DNA of 64,000 nt from Heterodera schachtii (Eukaryota; Nematoda; Chromadorea; Rhabditida; Heteroderidae), in contig SIJG01000119.1 of assembly GCA_023374025.1 (NCBI GenBank), positions 50,464 through 114,463 on the forward strand, in the 5' to 3' direction. Position numbers and translations under genes: made by a program. The notes under the pieces were generated by a model. It was not told the origin of the DNA. It ran no database searches and saw nothing but the letters and a program-made list of their open reading frames with translations. Below, piece by piece: positions 10,465 to 21,625 of the stretch; the first letter of the stretch is position 1, and every line of letters starts with the position of its first letter.

Positions 10465-13400
10465 ATGTACAATGCGATTGCAACTGAGTTGTACGAACGC
10501 ATGGCCAATGATCCGTTGAGTGCCTCCGTTTCGCTTTTGTACACCTTTTGTCCTGACAAAAACAAGCGTGGCACAGCGCTGGACATTCTTGGCAAATATG
10601 TGCAGAATATCATTGACCATCCGACCGAGCAAAAATTTTTGAAAATTCGACAGGGAAACAGAATGTTTTCAGTAAGGAGATGAAAACCTTCAAAAACAAG
10701 GCCAAGATTTTTTTTATAATGCGTTTATTCTTGGGAACACAAGAAATGTGGCGAATATTGTCAGGAAATTATTTTGGATATTGAACCATTAAAAACCTGG
10801 AATAATCGAAAAGACAGTTTCTAAAAAAGGGACCAGTTTAGAGCCCGGCGCGGGACGGGATCCCGCGCGGGATTTTGCCGGGTCCCAGTCCGCAATCCCG
10901 CATTTTTTGGAAATTGCGGGATGTTACGGGATTATTAACCCCGCGAGATCTTATCCAGCAAAAATTTTTTGATATTCCAGTCACGCAGCAGGATTTACAA
11001 ATTTGAAATTTACGGGCTCTAACTAGGGTAATACGATCTGCTCTTAATTTTGTATGTATAAAAGCAGTAATATTTATTTTTCTAACGGTTAAAACGCGAA
11101 AAGTACGTGGTCCAACAATAAGACATAAGGTCCGCAAAAGAAAGGGAGGGCGAATGTACGGTGCTATGTCATTATTTAAAAACCATCAAAATAAAAAATT
11201 TTGCTTATAACTTTGCATTAAAACAACCAAATTTTTAATCCTTGCTATCATTCGATAGAACTAAGTGTTTTTATGAGCCTATAAAATTTCAAAAAAATTT
11301 ATTAACTTTAAAAAAGTTATGGCCAAAAATGTTCGAAAACCAAAGTTTTTTGCGTTCCTCGAGCTATAACTTTTTTGAAACTTAATAAAATTTTTTGAAA
11401 TTTTGCAGACTGATAGAGAACACTTAGTACTATCAAATGATATCAAGAATTAAAAATATGGTTGCTTTTGAGCAAAATTATAAATAATTTTTCGACAAAA
11501 ATTTTCATAATGATGGTTTTTTAAATAAGGACTCCGCCCCCCGAATGTACCTCGGTTGTTCAATGGTAGAGATGCCCACGGATTGGGTGGAGGCGTGGGT
11601 TCAATTTTCACCCGAGGCCTAATATTATGCCCCTTTTATTATTTATTTTGTGACATTTTCCAAGGACAAAGTGTTGCCGGTAAAGGGAGCGATTGAATTT
11701 TTGAAAGCAGTCGGATTCCAAGAAGAAGTGTTTTGGGCCGCATCCGATGGCCACCAGCCAAGCAGCTCCACCACAGTGCCCGGCACTGAGAAGGAAGCGT
11801 ACTTTGTAATGCCTGAGCCGAAAAACGAAGCCAATGTGCAAGGGTTACGGGAAAGATTGGAGAAAGCATTGCAGGCACTACGGAATGGCAAACCAATTGA
11901 GCTCCGCTTGTTCCGAGATCCGAGAGTAAAATTATCATTAACAAATGGAACGTGGCCGGGTACGGAGCAGGCAAAACATCGCCAGCCGAAACGTCGCCAG
12001 ACGAATTTTTGGACCATAATTATACGAAAACACTCTTGACAAACTTTGTGAACCTTCATGTACAAAAAACGGGGCAAAGAAAGTTCGAAAACTAGGTTTT
12101 TGAATTCCTTCTGGCCATAACTTTTTTGGAAACTTAACGAAGTTTTTTTGTGATTTGCAGAATAATATAAACAATATAGAGCTATCGAACAACACCAAGA
12201 GGATTGCTTAAATTTATTGACAACGAACAAAGTTATGGCCCAAAAAATCTTCTGGCGAGTTCGGACGGCGACCTTTTGGGGTGCACCGGGTTAGGTGTCC
12301 GTGGAGTTTCGGAATCAAAATTTGTGGGAGGTTAGAAGAAAAGTGGTTTTATAGAATGAGCACGTGTGGCGAGATAAAATGCCAAAACAGCAATTTTCTT
12401 AAGCATCCAGGGGTGCTATCTATGCACCCGCAAAAAAAATGGTTCCGAAATTCCACGGACACCTGGCCTTCTAAGGCTGGTATGCTCGGTAGAAGAAAGC
12501 CGCATTCACTAATCATGTAAATAATTAACCCCGATCACGAAAAAATTTGACGCGATCACTCCCTATGAGATACTTGTAATATATATGAAATGATAAAGCA
12601 TCTCAGGCCTCAATTGAAAAGCCTTTTCAAAAAGCACAATTTTTTTTTTGTCAGTTCTTCCACATCAGTGAACGGCGTGAACACCAACTGAACAGGACGA
12701 AAGGGTACAGTGCCATCCTTGTCCGCTTCCAAAGTGATAATGTGCTTCAGGCAAGTGACTGAATTGCGTTGGAAATGTAGGCTCTATTTCGTTTGATTGA
12801 TAAAACCGCCAATTTTGGCGTTTTATAAATCCGCTTTACCTTCTGCTGTAGAGAAACTTTTTTTAAATATACGAATTATAGAAATTGATCAAAAATTTTT
12901 TACATTTTTAATGAATTTTTTAAGAATTTACTATTTCTTTGTTTTAAATTTTTTTATTTTCAAATATGTATATTTAAGATAATTTTCGTAATTTTATGAA
13001 AAGAAACAATGTTCATCCCAGCAAAAAATCATCCTAGACCCCCAAAAGGCCAATATACAATTAACCTCGACTTGTAAGTCTCCTTAGCAATGAAGCCAAT
13101 CTATTTTTTTTTTGATTCTCTCAACATTTGTGATATCAATTAAACACATATTACCAAAATAAGATGTTTTTTGATTCAAGTGAACGGTAAATATCGATAA
13201 TTACCGTTACCGTTTTTCTAAACATCGACCGATAAACGGTAAATTTACCGGTTTTACTCGATAATTACCGTTACCGTTTTTTCCAAAACATGGTAAATTT
13301 ACCGGTTTTACTCGATAATTATCCGTTACCGTTTTTTCCAAAACATCGACCGATAAATGGTAAATTTACCCTGTTTTACTGTTACTGTTTTTTACCGGTC

Positions 13401-13775
13401 CAAATAAAAAGCTGGTCATTTCCGGTAAGCGGTAAATTATCAAATTTTATTACATATAAATTATTTTGCAAATCTGTATATTAAAATCAATATTCCGTTG
13501 ATTATATTAATTTTTTTGATAAAAAAAACAGTTTTTAGGGCATTTTCCATGAGAATGAAAAGTTTGCGAGTGTTCGTGAGTTTGTTGCTCGGCACCTTTC
13601 CTTACAATACGGTCCATTCACACTCACTCCGGATGCTGTTGCATTTGATAACAAATACCAAAAGAAAAAATTGGACGAGGAGAACACGCTGAAGGAGTAC
13701 GGATTTGAGCAGACGGGGCTTGTCCATTTCCATTGGGACACGGAGACATTGGTAGGCATGGCACAGGGTCATTAA
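10465..13775 (+). CDS. ubxn-6: UBXN6-like p97 cofactor (PUB + UBX domains)
   Basis: UBXN6/UBXD1 proteins bind the p97/CDC-48 ATPase through PUB and UBX domains and act in protein and membrane quality control. Exon 10465-10671 encodes the first half of a PUB domain (YVQNIIDHPTEQKFLKIRQG). Exon 11665-11925 joins in phase 0 and completes it (DKVLPVKGAIEFLKAVGF). Exon 12655-12750 begins the UBX fold (GYSAILVRFQSDNVLQ). Exon 13539-13775 finishes it (GIFHENEKFASVREFV ... LVHFHWD), ending at TAA. The 12750 donor reads CAG|GCAAGT, a GC-AG intron. The linker exon(s) between 11925 and 12655 and the N-terminus before 10465 were not found. Intron 1 holds a MITE and a tRNA-like sequence. The PUB-then-UBX order is what identifies UBXN6. 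Confidence 0.83.
10838..10960. repeat. GC-rich dispersed repeat (CCCGCGCGGG type)
   Basis: This GC-rich block is built around GATCCCGCGCGGGATTTTGC and tGCGGGAT motifs. A related block with CCCGCGCGGGGATTGCCGGG lies at 19895-19975, and a looser one may lie at 50370-50600. It is probably a dispersed repeat in intron DNA. Confidence 0.55.
11159..11541. mobile_element. CGGTGC-type element in a ubxn-6 intron
   Basis: The element is 383 bp, begins CGGTGCTATGTC and has a perfect 8-bp duplication CGAATGTA at 11151-11158 and 11542-11549. Subterminal inverted copies of AAAACCATC/GATGGTTTT mark the ends. The interior is shared with the elements at 8629, 31133 and 51457. A tRNA-like sequence starts directly after the right target duplication. 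Confidence 0.82.
11550..11617 (+). pseudogene. tRNA-like pseudogene (Gly-type boxes)
   Basis: The sequence has an A box (TTCAATGGTAGAG) and a B-box-like GGTTCAATTTT. The acceptor ends CCTCGG and CCGAGG pair, and a T stem can be formed. The anticodon arm pairs poorly and the loop lacks a clear U33, so it is unlikely to be functional. Confidence 0.5.
12010..12470. repeat. Degraded element remnants in an intron
   Basis: Bases 12050-12270 resemble the interior of the CGGTGC-type elements (CATAACTTTTTTGGAAACTTAACG). Bases about 12293-12467 form a separate inverted repeat whose arms share GGTGTCCGTGGA. No clean target duplications were found. Confidence 0.5.
13185..13440. repeat. Internally repeated ACCGTTACCG block
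   Basis: At least four imperfect copies of a roughly 60-70 bp unit occur, carrying TCGATAATTACCGTTACCG, AACATCGACCGATAAA and GGTAAATTTACCGG. The unit is itself quasi-palindromic (GGTAAATTTACC). It lies in the last intron of the UBXN6-like gene. Confidence 0.75.
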
Positions 13776-15390
13776 GTGGGGATAAAAGCATCCGACTGAG
13801 GGGTTTTTATTAAATTTATTCAGTCCCGTAACCAGAAAAAAAGATTCTGGAGCTGCAATCGAAGAGCATTTTGCTTTTTCTATTACTCTTTAGGACATAA
13901 TGTTTTTTCCAGGACAATTGATCTAAGCTTTCGGCGCCATAGTAAAAAACGGACAGTTTTGGCCATTTTATGAAAAAATCCTGCAGGGTTCTAAAACCCC
14001 ATCCAACCTACTTTTTCTTACCTCTGCTTTTGAAATTATTTCTTTGCTTTTATTTTGGAAGTATGAATTTTGGTTTTACGGATTTTAGATTTTAATAATT
14101 AAGCAATATTTTGATCAGACAGACCGTACCCAACGCATATTTCAAATACTGATTTTATGAAAAATTTAACAAATTTATTTTCATTTGCACCAATTAAATT
14201 CAGGCTTTTATTGATGGTCTTGATGATGAAATGAAGCCACATATAATACTATAATTCGAGGTGCTCAATGCTTTCACAGAGATATGTTTTGCATTTATAC
14301 GAACAATATAGATATTAAAATAAATACATTTTTATGTCTATTTGACAAAAAAAAACCAATAGATTCTCTTAAAAAAATTCAAAAGATTGTGCTATACCAA
14401 ATAAATACAAACCTAAAGTACATTTTAAAAACAAAATATTTTTTAAAAAAGTTATTTCATTTTTATCGTTTACAATTTCAAAATATTTCAATTTCACTAT
14501 AAAATGATTAAAAAGGTTTTTTAATGGCACGGACTTATTTGCCAACCCAATACAATGGTAAAATCCAACAAAGGTTTTTAAAAAAATTTCCCTAGCACGC
14601 GCCTATCGGCAGCGTCTTATTTTTGTGTTTTGAAAAATTTGGGTAAAATTAAAATCCTAATTTGGGTGTCAAAGGCAAAAATATATAATATTGTATTTAT
14701 ATTATTTGGAAAAATGATAGACCTGGAAGGGAACAGAACCCTTGGTCTCTGGTGCAGCGACGGGCTTTTCACCAAAACCAGTTCTCTTACCGTCTGAAGC
14801 TACAAGGTCATCCCATTCCTAAAAATTGTTAGTGAATTTTATGTTTTTAAAATATAGCCAAACAACTTTAATTAGTGAAAATTCTGACAAATTTGAGTTC
14901 TAAACAAAATGAAATTAATGAATGAATGCAACTGCTTAACACCATAAATTCTTAGGAATTTAAAATAATAATTTATATTCACGGTTGCCATTTGATTCCT
15001 ATTTTATATTGTTGTCTCCTACATATGAATTTCTTTTAAAATTGCCTTATTTTAAAAACTCATTAAAAATGTTCAATTCTTCTCCCGGTGCCGGACAAAT
15101 TCAAAATCAAACGAACTTAAAGACGAATAAAAATAATTTAAAAACAAATTCACAAAAAAGGGTTTATGATTTTTAAAGCAAAAAAAAAAAAATTGTATTT
15201 TTCTTCCTCATTTTCTCAATTTGTGAATAATGGTCCAACAGCTGCTGATGGTGAATTGCGCTTCAGCAATTTTTTGTATGCCTCGCGATAATTTTCACTT
15301 CAAAATTTTTAAAAATTAATTTTATTTAATTTTTCAATTTTTACCTTAACATAAGAATGGGTGCTCCGCTAGCGGAAGCCAAAATTGGAA
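13555..15390. repeat. Segmental duplication, copy B (partner 6104-8440)
   Basis: This copy contains the functional last UBX exon, the shared downstream flank, the empty site of the 7452-8110 MITE, and the C-terminal exons of the intact GPCR. It also holds a tRNA-like sequence (14720-14809) that I do not see at the matching place in copy A. Confidence 0.85.
14720..14809 (-). tRNA. tRNA-like gene with long variable arm or intron, identity unclear
   Basis: Read on the minus strand, this 90-nt segment has an acceptor stem GACCTTG/CCAGGTC (6 of 7 pairs), an A-box-like TAGCTTCAGACGGTAAGAG, and a perfect T stem AAGGG/CCCTT with loop TTCTGTT. Two middle folds are possible. In one, stem CTGGT/ACCAG encloses a long loop, as in an intron-bearing Pro-TGG-like tRNA. 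In the other, stem GGTTT/AAGCC has a 7-nt loop, followed by a long variable arm. I cannot assign the anticodon with confidence. Confidence 0.45.
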
Positions 15391-16748
15391 TATAAGTAAG
15401 GAGTGCTGATAATACAGTTGATAGATTTTGGATAAAGCTTGTTCCTTGATTTTTATTACCAACAAATAAATAAAAGATAAATTTATAAAATTGCGATGTG
15501 ATTTGATTACGAAAGACCGTCGAAATTAGCCAACCGATCAAAATCACAAATGACAACAGAAAAACTGATCGTAACATTCTGCGCATTGAATGATCAGATG
15601 CTTAAAGTGGTCTTGTAATTACATGGATTATTTGCTTTTACTATTTTACTTGAAATAATTGTCGCGAAATGATTGGTCTCTTTTAATTGAAACTTTACAT
15701 AACGCCAGGAAATTTGGACTGAAATGCCAACATAATTGAGAACACACAGCGAAAGAATAATTATTGAAATTGTTGTATTCAATACATCCGAATAATGCCC
15801 AGTGTTGCAAAAAATAAACCTAAAAGTTAAAACAAAACAAAATTTAATAATAAATTTCTGTGATTTATTTAATTATTCAAATAAAATTTAAAATAAAAAG
15901 TAATATGCCTTTCAAATATCGCAGTGATAAGAATAAACTCGCCGTACACATTGACTATCATAATAATGCCAAAAAGAACACACAAAAAAGAAGAAAATAA
16001 TGAAATTCGTTGAATTGTTTTTTCTTTGACCCAATCCATTCTAAAAATTATAAAAAAAATAAATTTATTTAAATTTATTACTTAATGGGAAATAGAACAA
16101 TTAAAAATCGTTCGGCTGAGATGAAAAAAAGTGCCAAAAACGAGGCATATGATGCCAAAGTTGATAACATAAGTATACCAGTACAGATACGGTAATCGAT
16201 TGTGTTGTACTGTAAAATCAAGGCCAAAAAATTGACAATGAAAGGAGTGACAAAAAACAATTGGCAAAACGAATCGAAGGCCAACAGCCAATTGCACACT
16301 TTGTGATCCTTTCTTTAAAAAATTAACAAAATAATTAAATTTTAATTTGAAAAAATCTCACATTTTGGTAATAGTGACCAAAATTAATGAAAAGTTCAAC
16401 AAAACTGAGACACATGCGAATATTCCTGGCAAAATAATTCCCGTCCAAATGGGTGACCAAATGCCCATTTTATGCTGATTATCAATTCCTTTGATAAATT
16501 TATCTGACTAAAAAATTAGACTAATAGTAATTAGGTATTTAATTTAAATTTATGGTTTTTACCCCAACCAATGCGATTTGGAATTGAAATGCGCAATTAG
16601 CAACAATAAACTGATGAAGCAATGGACTGAAAACCCATTCAAAAAATGACAAATTTTTGTCCAAAACGGTGAATTTTGTTGCCAAATTATTTAGATCAGT
16701 TTTAGATAAACTTGTAATGTTCAAACATTGGCAAATTTGATCAGACAT
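15216..16748 (-). CDS. Rhodopsin-like 7TM receptor, complete, 400 aa
   Basis: Seven exons fit in phase: 16748-16563, 16507-16362, 16312-16082, 16040-15909, 15819-15650, 15600-15345 and 15297-15216 (stop). The N-terminus (MSDQICQCLNITSL) has two cysteines and an N-glycosylation site. Hydrophobic segments follow: IWTGIILPGIFACVSVL (TM1), FFVTPFIVNFLALIL, LSTLASYASFLALFFISAERFLIVLFPIK (TM3 with ERF in place of DRY), LFSSFLCVLFGIIMIV, TTISIIILSLCVLNYVGIS, VFLLSFVILIGWLIS, and TM7 ending ASASGAPILMLRS. The cytoplasmic tail is ENYREAYKKLLKR, and the protein ends AAVGPLFTN. Whether the ligand is a neuropeptide or a chemosensory cue cannot be told. The intron after 15909 has a GC donor. Confidence 0.85.
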
Positions 16749-16994
16749 TGTTATGGTTTCAAATCTTAAAAACAATTCATTTATAATGTGAAAAAGAAGA
16801 TAAATTCTATCGATGCCAATTGACTTCACTGGAAAGCTTTGAGAGATTTAACGAAAGAAAATCGCAATTTATTCATTGTCACGGCATTTTACCTTCATTT
16901 TCTCAGAAATGAATTGCCATTTCCCACAATTTTATTGCGTGAGAATTTTTGTGGTACAAAAATAATTGAAAATCAAAATATGAAATAAAAATTC

Positions 16995-17335
16995 TCAATT
17001 TGTGAATAATGGTCCAACAGCTGCTGATGGTGAGTTGCGCTTTAACAATTTTTTGTATGCCGCGCGATAATTTTGGCTAGAATTTGAAAATTAAATAAAA
17101 ATGATAATTTGAACATTTTACCTCAACATGAGAATGGGTGGGTGCTCCGCTGGCTGAAGCCAAAATTGGAAAAAAAAAATAATAATTTGCTAATAGAGCA
17201 TTTACGATTATATTCGTGAATATCCTTAATAAACAATAATGAAGTAATTGATGAAAACGGTTGCAATTATCCATCCGATCAAAATGATGGCGACATGAAA
17301 CTGATCGTTACATTCAGCGGATTGAATGAATCAGG
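16995..17335 (-). pseudogene. GPCR fragment, frameshifted third copy
   Basis: The last exon is preserved (YKKLLKRNSPSAAVGPLFTN before TGA at 16997-16995). Upstream lies a stretch matching TM6-TM7 of the 15216-16748 receptor. The TM7 exon carries a 4-bp duplication (GGGTGGGTGCTCC instead of GGGTGCTCC), which breaks the SASGAP frame. Earlier exons are not present. It is a decayed tandem relative. Confidence 0.75.
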
Positions 17336-17399
17336 GTCTTAATTAGGTGAATTAATCAATTTTTAACTTCTGAAATCAAGGATTTTATTTTTTTACCTT

Positions 17400-18251
17400 A
17401 ATAATAATAATAATAATTAGGGATGCAATTTTTAAATTTTTACCTATTGATCCTAAACTTTTTTTAAATATACCCCTAAGAAATGACAAATTGCTCAAAA
17501 AATCATTTCCAAAAATTTTTTTTCTTGACGAAAATTTTTGATTTTAAAATTATCTCAATATCGATTTATTTTAAGCCCCTAAATTTGAAAGTTTTTAGCA
17601 TATTTTCCCATTCTTAGCACCTAATTTGTGGGGTTTTTTAAAACCTAAAACTAACTATTTTGGCAGTTTTTAGCACCTAAAAAAGACTCAACAATAAGGT
17701 TTTTCGTGTTTCAATTAAACTAAATAAAATCAATAATTCAGATCTTGAAAATGAGTAAAAATTTTAAAAAACCAAATTTTGTCAAATAAAAATAAATAAT
17801 AAATTTCTGAAAATTTTGCATTTTTAGTGAGGGGGGGGGTGTATTTGTGAAACTTTTTAGTTTGCTTATTATGGTGTCTTTCTTTCAATGTAAAAAATAG
17901 AATTAATTTTTGAGAAAATGAAGAAAATGCCATGACAATAAATAAAAGCATGGAAATAGTTTTTTTTCGATAGACTGGGCGAGATGGTCTCGAATAAAGA
18001 AAGAATAGGGGAGTGAGCTTGTGATAGATTAATAAAGATTAAAGATAAAAACCGTCTCAAGTCAACAATTTTTAAAAAGGCTTTATGCCAAGAGAAATTC
18101 TAAATAAATTTTCTTACATAAAAAATGGAAATAAAACTAACGAAAACAATAATCAAAAATAAATAAATGGGAGAGACAGAGAAAATCCCAGGGAAAGGCC
18201 GAAAGAATGGAGGAAAATTCGCCGTTTTAGGCAAAACGAACGAAGGCATTG
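17400..18251. other. Spacer with a degraded MITE
   Basis: A short ATA microsatellite lies at about 17401-17418. A degraded element related to the one at 5123-5663 begins TAGGGATGCAATTTTTAAA at about 17419 and fades by about 17730. A G tract lies at 17830-17839. No gene is recognised. Confidence 0.5.
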
Positions 18252-19437
18252 TTATAAAAAGGGCGACGAATTGAAAGTGCCAAATTTGTGCTCGTATTCT
18301 TTTTCCATGTTTTCTGCTTCTTCTTTCTTGTAATTTTCATCTTTTACCATCGCTTTTTCCAATTTCGCCTTTTCTTCCTTTGCCTTTTCTTTTACATTTT
18401 GGCACATTTTTTCCATTTTTTGCTCAAATTCTTTTTGAAGTTTTTCAATTTTTGTTGGCACATTAAATTTTTTTGTTTTTTGCTTTTGACTTTTTCTCAG
18501 GGTGTTTCCTCCATTTTTCTCCTCTTTTATTTCCTCCTCATTTAGCAATTCCATCTTCTCGGCTTTTCCAATGGCATTCTCCAATTCGTTTTCGCATTTT
18601 TTCCAAAAACATTTCGAAATAGAATTAAATTTTTGTACAATATCAAATAAGCTAATATTTTTTCCGGCATTTACAAACACTGGCTTCACTGCTGGTAATT
18701 GACTTGCCATCTCCGGGTTTTTTTCTTAATTGAATTAATAAAAAATATTTAAAATTCATCAAATCAACACAGTTGGGGGCTCGTTTTAATAGTACAAAAT
18801 TCAAACCCTTAAATTCATCACCCAATTAATGAAAAAAATTTTAGAAATTTATTCTCTGAATTGCAATTTCCCTTTTATTGTGCCTATTTTTGAATTTTTT
18901 TTTCTATTTAAGCTCTAATTGCGATTTTTTCCTAAAATTCGCATTACTTTTCGTAAAATAAAGAAATGAATAAAATCGTACCTTCGATATATTGCCTGAA
19001 TAAATAATTGTTCAAATAATGTAAATATTTTCGATATTTTAAGCATTCACTTTCCTGTTCCTTTCTCACGTTGTTACAGTCCCAATTCACCTTCATCAAA
19101 TGCACAAGGCCAAGCTCAGCCTCCATTTTTTGCACAAAATGCTCTTTCATATGGTCATTAAACCTGGGTAATTATAGCTAATGAGTTGCTTGGCTGGTGC
19201 CAAAAAAAAAGCATTTTAGCAAATTATAAAAATAACCCAAATTTTGAGCAAAATGACAACCGAATTAAGGCTACCAGCCAAACAATACCCAAATTTGAAG
19301 AAACTATAATTGCTCATTTTCGATCCATTCTCAATAAAATAAACTAAAAGGTTCGAGAATGCTTTAATCAAAACGAAGAATTTCTCAAATTTTGTTGCCT
19401 TTGCTTTCACAAATTCAGTAAAAATAGCATCATTCAT
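18252..19437 (-). CDS. Unrecognised family, paralogue 1 (lysine/glutamate-rich C-terminus)
   Basis: Three phase-consistent exons are 19437-19289, 19163-18982 and 18724-18252, giving 267 aa. The N-terminal exon starts MNDAIFTEFVKAKATKFEKF. The second carries KMEAELGLVHLMKVNWDCNN and KYRKYLHYLNNYLFRQYIE. The third begins with PAVKPVFVNAGKNISL and continues into a long charged, probably coiled-coil tail (repeated KEEKAKLEKAM-like segments), ending GTFNSSPFL. The middle and the AVKP motif match the neighbour at 20064-21086, so the two are tandem duplicates. There is no clear signal peptide. I do not recognise the family. The exon 1 donor (GG|GTATTG) was chosen because it restores phase. Confidence 0.62.
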
Positions 19438-19894
19438 CTAAAATTGACTTCTTTAAGAAATAAAACAAAAATGAATAATATATTTTATGCACATATTTTA
19501 ATTGCCACGAGACGAGAAAAAGAAAACCGAGACTCAGAAAATTTAAAAATTATTCTTTGGGCGCTCAAATCAATAAAAATAAAAAAATTCGTACCTTCGT
19601 TTTTTCGTGCTATTTTTTTAAGAAAAAGATAGTGAAAACAGAGGATACCCAGGTTCCGATAGGCTAAGTTTACGAAATTTTTTTTATCAGACTTTGCCGG
19701 AAAATGCTATTTTTGATTTTGATTTGAAGAAAACCTTTACAATTTTTTATATGAATTTTTTGTCCAGCGCAGCTGACATATTTTTCAATATATTGGGTAG
19801 AAATTTTCAAAAATTTTGTAAATTTACTGAAATTTTTAATCAATTGTTTCTTTGGGCAATTTTTTGTTAAAGTAATAATAGAGAGGAAACATTA

Positions 19895-19975
19895 TAATTT
19901 GCGGACTTTGCGGGACGAGATTCCCTTGCGCATTTCAAATTTGCGGCTATCCCGCGCGGGGATTGCCGGGTTTTT
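19895..19975. repeat. GC-rich dispersed repeat
   Basis: It contains TGCGGGACGAGATTCCC and CCCGCGCGGGGATTGCCGGG, and is related to the block at 10838-10960. It lies between the two tandem paralogues. Confidence 0.5.
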
Positions 19976-20063
19976 GAAAGTTTGAAAAATTTAGAATTAA
20001 ATTTAAAATTTTAAAAAACTAATAGCAATGTAAAAAGAAATGCGGATCTCGCCAGGTTATAAT

Positions 20064-21086
20064 TCAAAACTTTGGGGAACTCACCCATTTATTATTTGCG
20101 TCATCGAATTTTGAGTCGTAAATAATTTTATGCTTGTCAAATTTCTTTTCTCCTCCTCCTCCCCATTCTTCTTCTTCTTCTACTCCTTGTTCTCCTCCTC
20201 CTTCCCCTTCTTCTCCTCCTCCTCCTCCTCCTTCTCCTCCTCCTCCTCCTCCTGCTCCTCCTGCTCCTCCTCCTCCTTCCCCTTCTTCTCCTCCTCCTCC
20301 TCCTCCTTCTCCGCCTCCACCTCCTTCTCCTCCTCCTTCTCCTCCTCCTCCTCCTGCTCCTCCTCCTCCTTCCCCTTCTTCTCCTTCTTCCATTTCTTCT
20401 TCCTCAAATTCTTCGGGATTATCTTCCAACAATTTGTCTTCTTCCTCTTTTGCCCTTTTTTCCGCTTTTCTTAACATCTCTTCCATGTTCTTGTCAAAAC
20501 ACTGTCTGCGAATTATTTCTTCGAAATCACTTCCATTCTTTTGGCGTTCATTCCCTGCGTCAATTGCCAAATTCAAAATAATTTCATTAATTGACTTATT
20601 TTTGTCATAATAATTCACGTTAATTAGCCGTTTTTTGTCAAAATAATTCAATCTTTCCTCATTCAACAATTTTGGTTCATAATCCCAAGAGAACAAATTC
20701 TTTAATTTTGTTCCATTCGGTGTTGAACCAAAATTATAAAACCGCGAAATTTTGGTCAGGCAATTCACCGCATAAATTATCGGGCCTTCAATTTCAAATT
20801 TGAATTTTTCAAACACAAATTTTGGCTTAACTGCGGGCATTCCAATGTACTCGGTGAACAAATATTCATACAAAATGTCCAAATATTTGCGATATTTTTG
20901 GCATTCTCCCCGTTCAAATTCATCAAATTTGTCCCAAATTTTGGCACATTGCCAATTCTCTCTCATAAAATACACAATGCCAAGGTGTGCTTCGTATTTT
21001 TGCGCCGAATATTCACCGGTCTGAATTTCATTCTGCTTTTGCAAACCATAGCTTTTCATAAATGCAAGCAGTGAATTGTCCTCAAC
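20064..21086 (-). CDS. Unrecognised family, paralogue 2 with Glu/Gly-rich tail
   Basis: One long exon follows an acceptor at 21087-21088 (reading VEDNSLLAF then MKSYGLQKQ) and stays open to TGA at 20064-20066. Residues 10-75 match paralogue 1 (KYEAHLGIVYFMRENW, KYRKYLDILYEYLF, then MPAVKPKF). The middle is acidic and unique. About residues 225-310 are almost pure Glu and Gly, encoded by a GGA/GAG microsatellite. The end reads DDANNKWVSSPKF. A consensus donor (TGG|GTGAGT, about 20083) just before the stop means a further exon is possible. No upstream exon matching exon 1 of paralogue 1 was found. Long proline/serine frames on the other strand are shadows of the microsatellite. Confidence 0.65.
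   Translation of the reverse strand, partial: VEDNSLLAFMKSYGLQKQNEIQTGEYSAQKYEAHLGIVYFMRENWQCAKIWDKFDEFERGECQKYRKYLDILYEYLFTEYIGMPAVKPKFVFEKFKFEIEGPIIYAVNCLTKISRFYNFGSTPNGTKLKNLFSWDYEPKLLNEERLNYFDKKRLINVNYYDKNKSINEIILNLAIDAGNERQKNGSDFEEIIRRQCFDKNMEEMLRKAEKRAKEEEDKLLEDNPEEFEEEEMEEGEEGEGGGGAGGGGGEGGGEGGGGGEGGGGGGEEGEGGGGAGGAGGGGGGEGGGGGGEEGEGGGEQGVEEEEEWGGGGEKKFDKHKIIYDSKFDDANNKWVSSPKF
20150..20400. repeat. GGA/TCC microsatellite in coding sequence
   Basis: This near-pure trinucleotide tract (TCC/TCT/GCT on the plus strand) encodes the Glu/Gly-rich tail of the 20064-21086 gene. Length variation between individuals is expected. Confidence 0.9.
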
Positions 21087-21625
21087 CTATTAAATTTAAA
21101 TGGGGAATTATGGCAAATTAAAAAGACAACTCACCGGTGACGTTGCACTTGAAATTGCAATTAAAAAATGAACTATAACTTTGATAAAATAAAAAGATAT
21201 AGCATAATAACACATTTCCTATATTAATTAGTGTCATTAATAATATAGACCGGGCAAGGGGTCGGTAAACCGAAACTTTAAAATGGAAAACTGGAAATTT
21301 CTCGATTCGGTTTGGATACGGTTCCCCTCCATACGTCCGGGTTATGGAATTTTCAAAAATCTGCTCCAAAAAACTTTGGCACAATTTGGAAATATAATTG
21401 CATTTGCCAGATAATTAAATGCAAATTTAAAAACATTAAAACTTTTCATACGTTTTTTAATTTTTAAAATAAAAAATTTTTTGCGATTTTTTTTATTCAG
21501 ATCAATTTTGAATTTACACAGCTGCAGTTTTTTTTGGTTTAAATCCATTTTTTAAGTTTTTGGGGCATTTTTTTTTATAAATATTTTGCATTTTTTTTAG
21601 CATACAAACGGACAACGCTAATGAT

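Noticed and set aside
11643..12230. 195-codon minus-strand frame
   Set aside because: It lies antisense to the PUB-domain exon, whose sense frame has clear family motifs and splice sites.
12655..12750. Apparent minus-strand exon (reading ITLEADKDGTVPF)
   Set aside because: The plus reading gives a UBX first strand that joins in phase to the last UBX exon. The minus reading has no partner.
20134..20610. 158-codon + strand frame rich in Pro and Ser
   Set aside because: It is the reverse reading of the GGA/GAG microsatellite in the 20064-21086 gene. The minus frame has conserved paralogue motifs and the plus frame does not.
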